A DNA stretch of 14,296 nt from assembly GCA_003452655.1 (NCBI GenBank), contig DMNR01000415.1, positions 1-14,296 of the forward strand. Direction: 5' to 3'. Positions 1-5,633 of this stretch are shown here, piece after piece. The first letter of the stretch is position 1, and every line of letters begins with the position of its first letter. The notes below the pieces were generated by a model. That model made no database searches, was not told the origin of the DNA, and saw only the letters and a list, made by a program, of their open reading frames with translations. Source of the DNA: Actinomycetota bacterium. GTDB taxonomy: Bacteria; Actinomycetota; Actinomycetes; S36-B12; UBA10799. The position numbers were made by a program, and so were the translations under genes.

Positions 1-249
1 GAGACCAACGTGGAGTTCTGGGCAGCGATTGTGCTTGACTTCGCCGAAGTTCCAAGCCACATGTTCACGTCTATGTTTACGTGTGCACGCCTCGCGGGCT
101 GGAGCGCACACGTCCTCGAACAAAAGAAGACTGGAAGGTTGATCCGACCTTCTGCACGCTACGTGGGTCCGGCGCCTCGCAAACCAGAAGACGTCAAGGG
201 CTGGAATCCGAACATGATGGCCCCAACTGGTTACACGCTTGCCGACTAG
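1..249 (+). CDS. citA: Citrate synthase (actinobacterial CitA-like), C-terminal 82 residues
   Basis: This is the 3' end of a citrate synthase gene whose start lies before the window; the frame is open from base 1 to a TAG at 247-249. Citrate synthase condenses oxaloacetate and acetyl-CoA into citrate in the cytosol. The visible part carries the family's C-terminal signature: NVEFWAAIVLDFAEVP, then MFTSMFTCARLAGWSAHVLEQ, then RLIRP and ARYVGP. In the E. coli and pig enzymes the catalytic aspartate lies in an NVD motif; here the aligned position (residue 5 of the fragment) is Glu. I recall the same Glu in other actinobacterial CitA-type enzymes, so it is probably a subfamily trait. serC follows on the same strand 139 bp later. 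In M. tuberculosis citA and serC are also near neighbours. Citrate synthase-like is near certain; the CitA subfamily rests on these motifs alone. Confidence 0.93.
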   Translation, partial: ETNVEFWAAIVLDFAEVPSHMFTSMFTCARLAGWSAHVLEQKKTGRLIRPSARYVGPAPRKPEDVKGWNPNMMAPTGYTLAD

Positions 250-255
250 CGACGA

Positions 256-270
256 GATCGACGTTCGATC
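256..270 (+). terminator. Possible hairpin after citrate synthase
   Basis: A perfect inverted repeat, GATCGA-CGT-TCGATC, begins 6 nt after the citrate synthase stop codon. It could fold as a 6-bp stem with a 3-nt loop. No T-run follows, so it is either a tail-less actinobacterial terminator or a chance palindrome. The rest of the 250-388 gap shows only the serC -10 element. Confidence 0.25.
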
Positions 271-376
271 GGCTAAGTCGCAAGCCGCCCCATTGCCACA
301 CGCTCATGATGTGATTCGTTGTGACGTCTATCGCGACCAGCCGACCCCGATAGGGCGTTGACGTACCACCGCCGCC

Positions 377-1507
<1,131 letters not shown>

Positions 1508-1513
1508 CCCTCG

Positions 1514-1948
1514 TTAGGCATCGTCAATGTCGTGGGGGTTAACCCACCGCACCTGCGGGAACCTCGCAAATCCACGGTCGTACGACACCCACTGGGCGCC
1601 GATCTCCATGACCGCCGCTGCAAGCCAGACATCCGTGACATCGGCGCGGCGAGTGCGCGGCGGACAGCGAGGTGAAGATCTCCCAGTGGCGCGCGCCTGG
1701 ATTCAGGACCGACACAGTCGGTGATCCGAGCAAAGCATTGACGAACTGCATTGCTTCATCCGGCGATTTCGGATTTGAGTAGATCCGACGATCTGTACTG
1801 ATCCGAATTAAGCCTGCAGCACCGTCGAAAAGAGCCCCAAACCAGCAGGGGCAACCATCAATTCCTTCAGTAGATCTCGGGCTTGATCACAATCGGGCGA
1901 CGATGCGTCAGCGGCATGAAGTAAGACGTAGACATCAATGCACCTCAT
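1514..1948 (-). pseudogene. vapC: VapC-type PIN-domain toxin, broken by two frameshifts
   Basis: VapC toxins are PIN-domain ribonucleases that cut tRNA or rRNA when free of VapB. Reading starts at ATG 1948-1946, overlapping the vapB end, with CIDVYVLLHA (first PIN aspartate, Asp5) and runs to a premature TAA at 1808. The family-like continuation GLIRISTDRRIY then appears one frame over, leading to GARHWEIFTSL near 1690. It jumps back near 1646-1660 to the original frame for DVTDVWLAAAVMEIG, YDRGFARFP and a TAA at 1514-1516. Across both shifts the length is 145 codons, typical of VapC, and the shifts cancel. The first looks like loss of one G from CAGGGC (about 1811-1816). The conserved acidic residue usual in the GLSE-like motif is replaced (GLFSTVL), consistent with decay. 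Assembly error cannot be excluded for either shift. Confidence 0.85.
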
Positions 1949-2195
1949 CAGGACTGAGCCCTTCATCAAGCGCGTCTTGCAGCGCTGAGTTGTCGTTGAT
2001 ATCGATGCCACGACGAATTCCCATTTCGGAGCGGGGTAGATCCGGAGGCGAATTTTGCCCTGCCACGGCCACCGAACGGGCAATCATCAACCGCAGCGCG
2101 TCTTCAATGAGTGACCCCACAGTTTGGCCTTCAAGGGCTGCCTGCGCTTTGACGGCCCTATACAGGTCATCGTTAATCGTCACCGTAGTTCGCAT
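1935..2195 (-). CDS. vapB: VapB-type ribbon-helix-helix antitoxin
   Basis: This 86-residue protein should bind and neutralise the adjacent VapC and repress their shared promoter. Its first 42 residues match the ribbon-helix-helix family: a beta strand MRTTVTIND, helix one LYRAVKAQAALEG, then the turn and helix two QTVGSLIEDALRLMI. The C-terminal tail (SALQDALDEGLSPDEVH) is where VapB proteins wrap the toxin. Its stop codon overlaps the vapC start, the usual translational coupling. I chose ATG 2195 because the family starts just before the RTTVTIND strand and a TAAAGT -10 element lies 5 nt upstream; ATG 2213 would add six residues (MMLKCN). The antitoxin looks intact while its toxin partner is not. 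Exact VapB subfamily is unknown. Confidence 0.85.
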   Translation of the reverse strand: MRTTVTINDDLYRAVKAQAALEGQTVGSLIEDALRLMIARSVAVAGQNSPPDLPRSEMGIRRGIDINDNSALQDALDEGLSPDEVH

Positions 2196-2198
2196 GTT

Positions 2199-2219
2199 GC
2201 ACTTTAGCATCATTAGTGC
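2199..2219. promoter_or_regulatory. Inverted repeat GCACT-N11-AGTGC, candidate VapB operator
   Basis: GCACT at 2199-2203 and AGTGC at 2215-2219 form an inverted repeat that spans the putative vapB -10 element. VapB proteins autoregulate through inverted repeats at their promoters, so position and symmetry fit an operator. The half-sites are only 5 bp, so chance is possible. Confidence 0.35.
2201..2206 (-). promoter_or_regulatory. -10 element TAAAGT upstream of vapB
   Basis: On the minus strand TAAAGT matches TANNNT and sits 5 nt before the vapB ATG at 2195, consistent with a leaderless or near-leaderless toxin-antitoxin message. It lies within the inverted repeat at 2199-2219, so repressor binding there would cover it. 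Confidence 0.4.
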
Positions 2220-2232
2220 GCATCAAGATGCG
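2219..2232. terminator. Palindrome CGCATC-AA-GATGCG after the lipoprotein gene
   Basis: A perfect inverted repeat lies 5 nt beyond the stop of the minus-strand lipoprotein gene (2238) and just upstream of the vapB promoter. It could be a short tail-less terminator for the lipoprotein gene, or a second operator near the -35 region of vapB. There is no U-tract to decide between them. Confidence 0.35.
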
Positions 2233-2237
2233 GACAA

Positions 2238-3137
2238 CTACGGCAGCGGGATCATCAATAGGGGGTTGTCGGCGCCCTCACTGACCGCGTAGAGAAATCG
2301 CGAGTCATAGCTGTACGTCAACCCTTCGCCCTGACCACGGAATCCAATGTCCAAGTCGGCCGGGTCTTCCCCGGGCGGAACCCCCTGGAACTGCGTCCCA
2401 CCGAAGTAGGTGCGAATGGCGTACGTTCGACCATCGGGCGCAAAGGTGGCATCCGTCGTCATTGCGGGCACCGATCCGGTGGGCCGCAGCGTCACCGTCT
2501 TGGAGCCTCCCCACACCGACTTCGGCAGTTCGTAGTAGGCGCCCTGCTTCGACCCTCGCTTCGTAACAATCCAGATTCGCCCGGCCGCAGATGGCTGAAC
2601 AAGCATTGCCTCTGCGTTGTACGGCTCATCGAAGTACTTCACTGTGATCGTTGCCTGGACCTTGATCGTCTGATCTTTGATCTGCGCGGGCTCGCCGAAG
2701 CGATACAAGCGAACGCTTGAATTCGTGGCAGCGTTGTCACCAACGTCTCCGAGCCACAGCACCGGTTGCGAGTCGGCGTCCTTGCCAACAGAGATTGCCT
2801 CGGTGTCTCGAGTACTGACCCCGGCCAGGCGCACTTCGGCGCGAACCTCACAGGTGAGCGCATCAAGAGCAAAGATACGAGCGGAGTCTCCGGAGTCGTT
2901 GTGCGTCCACAGGATTCCCGGATGCTGCGTCGAGGCCGCCAGGCCGCTGAGCTCATCGAGGCGTGGATCAGTGATACGACATGCCTCTTGCGGATCTGTC
3001 GGTGCGTCTATGACCGGACCACCTGGAACCCCCGACTCTCCACCCCTGTCTGCCGTCTCGCCCGAACAAGCAGACAGGGCGAACAGCAGACACGCCACAA
3101 CTAAGAGCCTGGTGGCCGTTGCAGGATTGCGAGGCAT
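2238..3137 (-). CDS. Secreted lipoprotein with beta-propeller-like repeats
   Basis: A 299-residue lipoprotein. ATG 3137 gives a clean signal peptide: PRNPATATR, a hydrophobic stretch (11-20) and the lipobox LSAC with Cys24 as the lipidation site. In-frame codons further upstream would bury this signal, so I rejected them. The mature part contains motifs I associate with actinobacterial secreted beta-propeller proteins: DELSGLAAS (61-69), WTHNDSGDSARIFALD (77-92), LWLGDVGDNAA (128-137), YNAEAMLV (173-180), WIVTKR (189-194), TTDATFAPDGRTYAIRTY (227-244) and GEGLTYS (270-276). Such proteins probably bind a ligand or act on a substrate at the cell surface; the activity is unknown. It is divergent from a Pro/Thr-rich membrane protein gene with only 19 bp between start codons, suggesting co-regulation. 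Confidence 0.85.
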   Translation of the reverse strand: MPRNPATATRLLVVACLLFALSACSGETADRGGESGVPGGPVIDAPTDPQEACRITDPRLDELSGLAASTQHPGILWTHNDSGDSARIFALDALTCEVRAEVRLAGVSTRDTEAISVGKDADSQPVLWLGDVGDNAATNSSVRLYRFGEPAQIKDQTIKVQATITVKYFDEPYNAEAMLVQPSAAGRIWIVTKRGSKQGAYYELPKSVWGGSKTVTLRPTGSVPAMTTDATFAPDGRTYAIRTYFGGTQFQGVPPGEDPADLDIGFRGQGEGLTYSYDSRFLYAVSEGADNPLLMIPLP

Positions 3138-3143
3138 AGGGCT

Positions 3144-3150
3144 TAGCCTG
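3144..3150. promoter_or_regulatory. Shared, nearly symmetric -10 element of a divergent promoter
   Basis: TAGCCTG reads as TAGCCT on the plus strand, ending 7 nt before ATG 3157, and as CAGGCT on the minus strand, also 7 nt before ATG 3137. Both fit leaderless starts, though the minus-strand copy has C in place of the first T of TANNNT. Only 19 bp separate the two start codons, so the two promoters must overlap. Confidence 0.45.
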
Positions 3151-3156
3151 TCATGT

Positions 3157-3768
3157 ATGTCGAATCCGATCGGCCCCGGCGACCCGACTGAACCACATGG
3201 GATCCCCGCGGTGAATCCGCCGCCAGCTGGTCCGCCCACCGCGGAGCAGCCGGCGATCGATCCCACCCAAGCCATGCCACCTACAGGCGGGTACCCGCCG
3301 GCAGGTGGATACTCCGCAACTGGCGCATACGGCGCTGCCGGAGGTTACGAGGCTGCTGGCGGCTACCCGCCCGGCGGCTATCCCCCAAGCGCGGGCGGAC
3401 CTGGCGGGCCTGGCGATCCCTACGGTGACGAGCCGAAGAAGTCAATCACCGGCTGGGTCATCGGTGGAATCGCTCTAGCCGCACTCCTCGGGCTCGTCGG
3501 CGGTGCTGTCTGGGCCGCGACGGCGAACAAGGCACCGACGCCGACGCCAACGACCACTTCGTCAAGCGCCTCTCCAACAACCTCGTCTGCGTCGCCAACG
3601 CGAACGACGCCGACGCCAACTCCCACGAAGACCACTGCGACACCAACGCCAACAAAGACGACCGCGACACCGACGGCACCGCAGACAACGAAGCCGCCTG
3701 CCGTTAGCCAGAGCACGACTGCAACACCAACGAAGGCCGGACCCCCGATCGGTGAGGCGCAGCCCTAG
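3157..3768 (+). CDS. Single-pass membrane protein with Gly/Tyr-rich N-terminus and Pro/Thr-rich exterior
   Basis: A 203-residue protein of low complexity. Residues 1-40 are Pro-rich; residues 44-76 hold GGY repeats (GGYPPAGGYSATGAYGAAGG and onward). One membrane helix spans about 98-122 (ITGWVIGGIALAALLGLVGG core), preceded by the positive DEPKK. The remainder (126-203) is almost entirely Thr, Pro, Ser and Lys, including two TPTPTKTTA units. Positive residues before the helix suggest a cytoplasmic N-terminus and an exported, possibly O-mannosylated, Thr/Pro tail; that is inference. Similar Gly/Pro/Tyr-rich leaders occur on many actinobacterial membrane proteins. ATG 3157 was chosen because TAGCCT sits 7 nt before it. 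Function unknown; it may be expressed together with the divergent lipoprotein. Confidence 0.8.
   Translation: MSNPIGPGDPTEPHGIPAVNPPPAGPPTAEQPAIDPTQAMPPTGGYPPAGGYSATGAYGAAGGYEAAGGYPPGGYPPSAGGPGGPGDPYGDEPKKSITGWVIGGIALAALLGLVGGAVWAATANKAPTPTPTTTSSSASPTTSSASPTRTTPTPTPTKTTATPTPTKTTATPTAPQTTKPPAVSQSTTATPTKAGPPIGEAQP
3613..3666 (+). repeat. Two tandem 27-bp units encoding TPTPTKTTA
   Basis: Residues 153-161 and 162-170 of the Pro/Thr-rich protein are identical 9-residue units. The underlying DNA is similar but not identical, so the repeat is maintained at protein level or is old. Confidence 0.7.
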
Positions 3769-3787
3769 AGCTCAGTCGGGCGTGCGC
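3757..3787. terminator. Bidirectional hairpin terminator between convergent genes
   Basis: GCGCA-GCCC pairs with GGGC-(G)-TGCGC around a 12-nt loop, giving a 9-bp GC-rich stem with one bulged G. It overlaps the end of the Pro/Thr-rich gene (stop 3766-3768) and ends 4 nt before the stop of the convergent 28-residue gene. This is where a shared terminator is expected; there is no long T-run. Confidence 0.45.
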
Positions 3788-3790
3788 GAA

Positions 3791-3877
3791 TCACTTCAGC
3801 AAGGCAGCGACCGCCACAACCGCGACTAGTCCAAACAACACGAGCAGCGTCACAAGTCGACGCGTTCGGGGATCCAC
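3791..3877 (-). CDS. 28-residue membrane peptide, leaderless
   Basis: A very short gene running from GTG 3877 to TGA 3791. The product begins MDPRTRRLVTLL and continues as one hydrophobic helix (LVLFGLVAVVAVAALL) ending in Lys. The basic PRTRR head followed by a single helix predicts a membrane peptide with a cytoplasmic N-terminus. Support for a real gene is the TAGGGT -10 element 7 nt before GTG, the same leaderless geometry as its neighbours, plus a hairpin just past its stop. It is divergent from the DUF2530 gene, itself a small membrane protein. I do not recognise a named family. Confidence is moderate because so short a frame can arise by chance, although helix plus basic head plus promoter is a good combination. 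Confidence 0.55.
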   Translation of the reverse strand: MDPRTRRLVTLLVLFGLVAVVAVAALLK

Positions 3878-3884
3878 GCCCGTA

Positions 3885-3906
3885 ACCCTACGCCCGCCGC
3901 TAATCT
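3885..3906. promoter_or_regulatory. Paired divergent -10 elements for the 28-residue gene and DUF2530
   Basis: TAGGGT on the minus strand (3885-3890) is 7 nt from GTG 3877, and TAATCT on the plus strand (3901-3906) is 6 nt from GTG 3913. Both fit leaderless transcription. The start codons are 35 bp apart, so the -35 regions must overlap and the two genes may compete or be co-regulated. Confidence 0.5.
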
Positions 3907-3912
3907 GGACAG

Positions 3913-4179
3913 GTGACGAGTAACGATGCCCTGCCAGATGATGCTGTCGCCAACACCAAACCACTCGACGTAGACGGGGTGAATGCCGCCATAGCGGGCA
4001 CAGTCGTGTTTGCCATCGCCTTCGTCGTGCTTGCGTTCATGCGCCCACAGTTAGCGCAACACGACGCGGGTTGGTGGCTGTGGGTCTGCGCGGCAGGGGC
4101 CGTCATGGGTCTGGGAGCGATCGGATACACCACTCGGCGCCGCGCGGCCTACCGGGCTGCCGGCCGCACTACCCGGTAG
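3913..4179 (+). CDS. DUF2530 small membrane protein
   Basis: An 88-residue protein with two predicted membrane helices, about 23-43 and 53-73, separated by MRPQLAQHDAGWWLWVC and followed by a basic tail (RRRAAYRAAGR). The KPLDVDGV entry motif, the GWWLW motif at the second helix and the RRR end match what I know of DUF2530, an actinobacterial family of unknown role. Start GTG 3913 is set by the TAATCT element 6 nt upstream and by the absence of a ribosome site. DUF3027 follows after 15 bp on the same strand. Relatives of both lie close together in M. tuberculosis (Rv0877 and Rv0879c, from memory), so the association is conserved. No activity can be assigned. Confidence 0.8.
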   Translation: MTSNDALPDDAVANTKPLDVDGVNAAIAGTVVFAIAFVVLAFMRPQLAQHDAGWWLWVCAAGAVMGLGAIGYTTRRRAAYRAAGRTTR

Positions 4180-4181
4180 GG

Positions 4182-4187
4182 GATGAT
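4182..4187 (+). promoter_or_regulatory. Weak -10 element GATGAT before DUF3027
   Basis: GATGAT lies 7 nt before GTG 4195, the spacing seen at the other leaderless starts of the window. It differs from TANNNT at the first base. It gives some support for GTG 4195 over ATG 4183 and for a separate DUF3027 transcript. Confidence 0.25.
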
Positions 4188-4194
4188 TGCGCCC

Positions 4195-5163
4195 GTGACT
4201 GAATCCGCCGCCCTCGTGGTCGACCCGCAGCTCGCGGCTGCCGTTGAGGTTGCCCGGCAGGTATTGGCCGAGGACGTCCCCGTAGATGCAATTGGTGAAC
4301 ATCTCGAAGTTGTTGCCGAAGGCGAACTTATTGCCACGCACCTGTTCGCGTGTCTCAACCCCGGCTACATCGGCTGGCGCTGGGCCGTCAACGTTACGCG
4401 GGTTCCTGACAGCGACGTCGTCACCGTTAATGAAACGGTCCTCCTTCCTGGCAATGGATCATTGCTCTCACCGCAGTGGCTGCCGTGGGACGAACGAGTT
4501 GAAGCCGGCGACCTTGGCGTCGGTGACGTCTTGCCGACAGCACCTGACGACACGCGCCTTGTCCCTGGGTACACCGGCGTCGATCAAGACGACACTGAGG
4601 ACGACGACTTGGTTCCCGTGTTGTGGGAACTCGGGCTCGGACGAGTTCGTGTGCTGTCAGTCGACGGTCGCGAGGAGGCCGCCACCCGCTGGGCCGATGG
4701 CGACAACGGCCCCAACTCTCCGATCGCCAAGGCCGCTTCCGAGCAATGCTCGACGTGCGGTTTCCTCGTGATGATGACTGGCCCACTCGGTCGAGCCTTT
4801 GGACTGTGTGCGAATGAGTTCTCTCCCTCTGACGGCAAGGTGGTCTCTCTGGATCACGGGTGCGGCGCACACAGTGAGGCAGAACCTGAACCACCGCCAG
4901 TCGTTGTTGTTGACCTGGTCGTGGATGACCTATCACCGGATGGACTCGATACCGCGGAGTTGTCCGATGACGAACTCGACGCGACAGACGAGGCCCTTGT
5001 CGATTCAATCGAGGATGAAGCGGATCTTGAGGTTGCCGTCAACCAGGTCGAGGAGATCATCAGCGAACTTGAGGTCGCTGAAGTTATCGGCGAGGTTGAC
5101 GAGCTAGCTGCCGACAACGACATTGCAGCAGAACCAACCGATTCAGACGAGGAGACATCGTGA
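4195..5163 (+). CDS. DUF3027 protein with four-cysteine cluster and acidic tail
   Basis: A 322-residue cytoplasmic protein. The N-terminal two thirds matches DUF3027, an actinobacterial family of unknown function: VARQVLAEDVPVDAIGEH, then FACLNPGYIGWRWAVNV, LPGNGSLLSPQWLPWDERV, and the hallmark QCSTCGFLVMM...FGLCANEFSPSDGKVVSLDHGCGAHSE. Cysteines 185, 188, 205 and 223 (CxxC plus two) could hold a zinc ion; that is inference. From about residue 228 the protein becomes a long Asp/Glu-rich tail with almost no positive charge, possibly disordered or binding a basic partner. GTG 4195 is preferred; ATG 4183 would add four residues but its only purine-rich stretch abuts the codon. The stop overlaps the next start by 4 nt (GTGA), indicating translational coupling with the lipoprotein. 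Confidence 0.85.
   Translation: MTESAALVVDPQLAAAVEVARQVLAEDVPVDAIGEHLEVVAEGELIATHLFACLNPGYIGWRWAVNVTRVPDSDVVTVNETVLLPGNGSLLSPQWLPWDERVEAGDLGVGDVLPTAPDDTRLVPGYTGVDQDDTEDDDLVPVLWELGLGRVRVLSVDGREEAATRWADGDNGPNSPIAKAASEQCSTCGFLVMMTGPLGRAFGLCANEFSPSDGKVVSLDHGCGAHSEAEPEPPPVVVVDLVVDDLSPDGLDTAELSDDELDATDEALVDSIEDEADLEVAVNQVEEIISELEVAEVIGEVDELAADNDIAAEPTDSDEETS
5149..5154 (+). promoter_or_regulatory. Shine-Dalgarno GAGGAG for the downstream lipoprotein
   Basis: GAGGAG lies 5 nt before GTG 5160, inside the last codons of DUF3027. It fixes the start of the next gene and shows that this internal operon gene is led by a ribosome site, unlike the leaderless first genes. Confidence 0.7.
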
Positions 5164-5621
5164 AGGTCCAAGCTGTAGGTGCCGGACTCGCAGGGTTATC
5201 TCTGCTCACGCTGACTGGTTGCACTCAGCCGACACCCGACGTGACGGTCTGGTCGGGAACCACAAGTGTGGTTCGTGCGGCAACTTGTTGGGAGCCGGAG
5301 TCTTCCGTCTCGGAAGCCGTCAAGAACTGCATCGCAGAAGCCCAGTCCAAGCCCACCTCGGACATTCCCTCGATTGCGGTTAGTCCCGGAAACATCGTAG
5401 GTATCAACGTTGACCCACAGGTTGCCGAGGCAACGTGGCTCCCGTCGGTAGGCCAGCAACCCCTGGCCGAAGCACCGATCAGCGACTCGTACTACCGCTT
5501 CACCTACCCGAACATAAAGACCCCGCCTGATGGCTATCTGCTCGCCGTCACAGCGCGGGGAACCTCAGCCGACCAGAACCGCGGGTTGTGGCTGTTCCGC
5601 CTCGTGCCCGCAACCAACTAG
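5160..5621 (+). CDS. Small lipoprotein, DUF2771-like
   Basis: A 153-residue exported lipoprotein. The signal runs KVQAVGAGLAGLSLLTLTGC with Cys21 as the lipidation site. The mature part has DVTVWSGTTSVVRAATCW (27-44), two further cysteines (43 and 57) that could form a disulfide, and IVGINVDPQVAEATW (79-93). The last third contains YYRFTYPN and LWLFRLVP strands. The pattern resembles DUF2771, an actinobacterial exported family, and a DUF2771 gene lies near DUF3027 in M. tuberculosis (Rv0875c, from memory); I hold this as a likely but unproven match. Translation is coupled to DUF3027 by the GTGA overlap and a GAGGAG site. It ends 12 bp from the convergent XPB helicase stop. Confidence 0.75.
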   Translation: MKVQAVGAGLAGLSLLTLTGCTQPTPDVTVWSGTTSVVRAATCWEPESSVSEAVKNCIAEAQSKPTSDIPSIAVSPGNIVGINVDPQVAEATWLPSVGQQPLAEAPISDSYYRFTYPNIKTPPDGYLLAVTARGTSADQNRGLWLFRLVPATN

Positions 5622-5633
5622 TTCGACGCCCAA

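Noticed and set aside
358-363. TTGACG as the -35 box of serC
   Set aside because: Spacer to TAGCCT is 13 nt, too short for a normal promoter.
2677-3156. Upstream extension of the Pro/Thr-rich gene on the plus strand
   Set aside because: It runs antisense through the lipoprotein gene, has no protein-like features and lies upstream of the TAGCCT promoter; the start at 3157 explains the gene.
3138-3275. Upstream extension of the lipoprotein on the minus strand
   Set aside because: It would place 46 residues before a textbook lipoprotein signal and overlap the divergent gene; ATG 3137 is far better.
3530-3730. Repetitive CCAACGCC-like sequence as a CRISPR or minisatellite
   Set aside because: The repetition follows Thr-Pro codons in frame and has no spacers of uniform length; it is coding low complexity.
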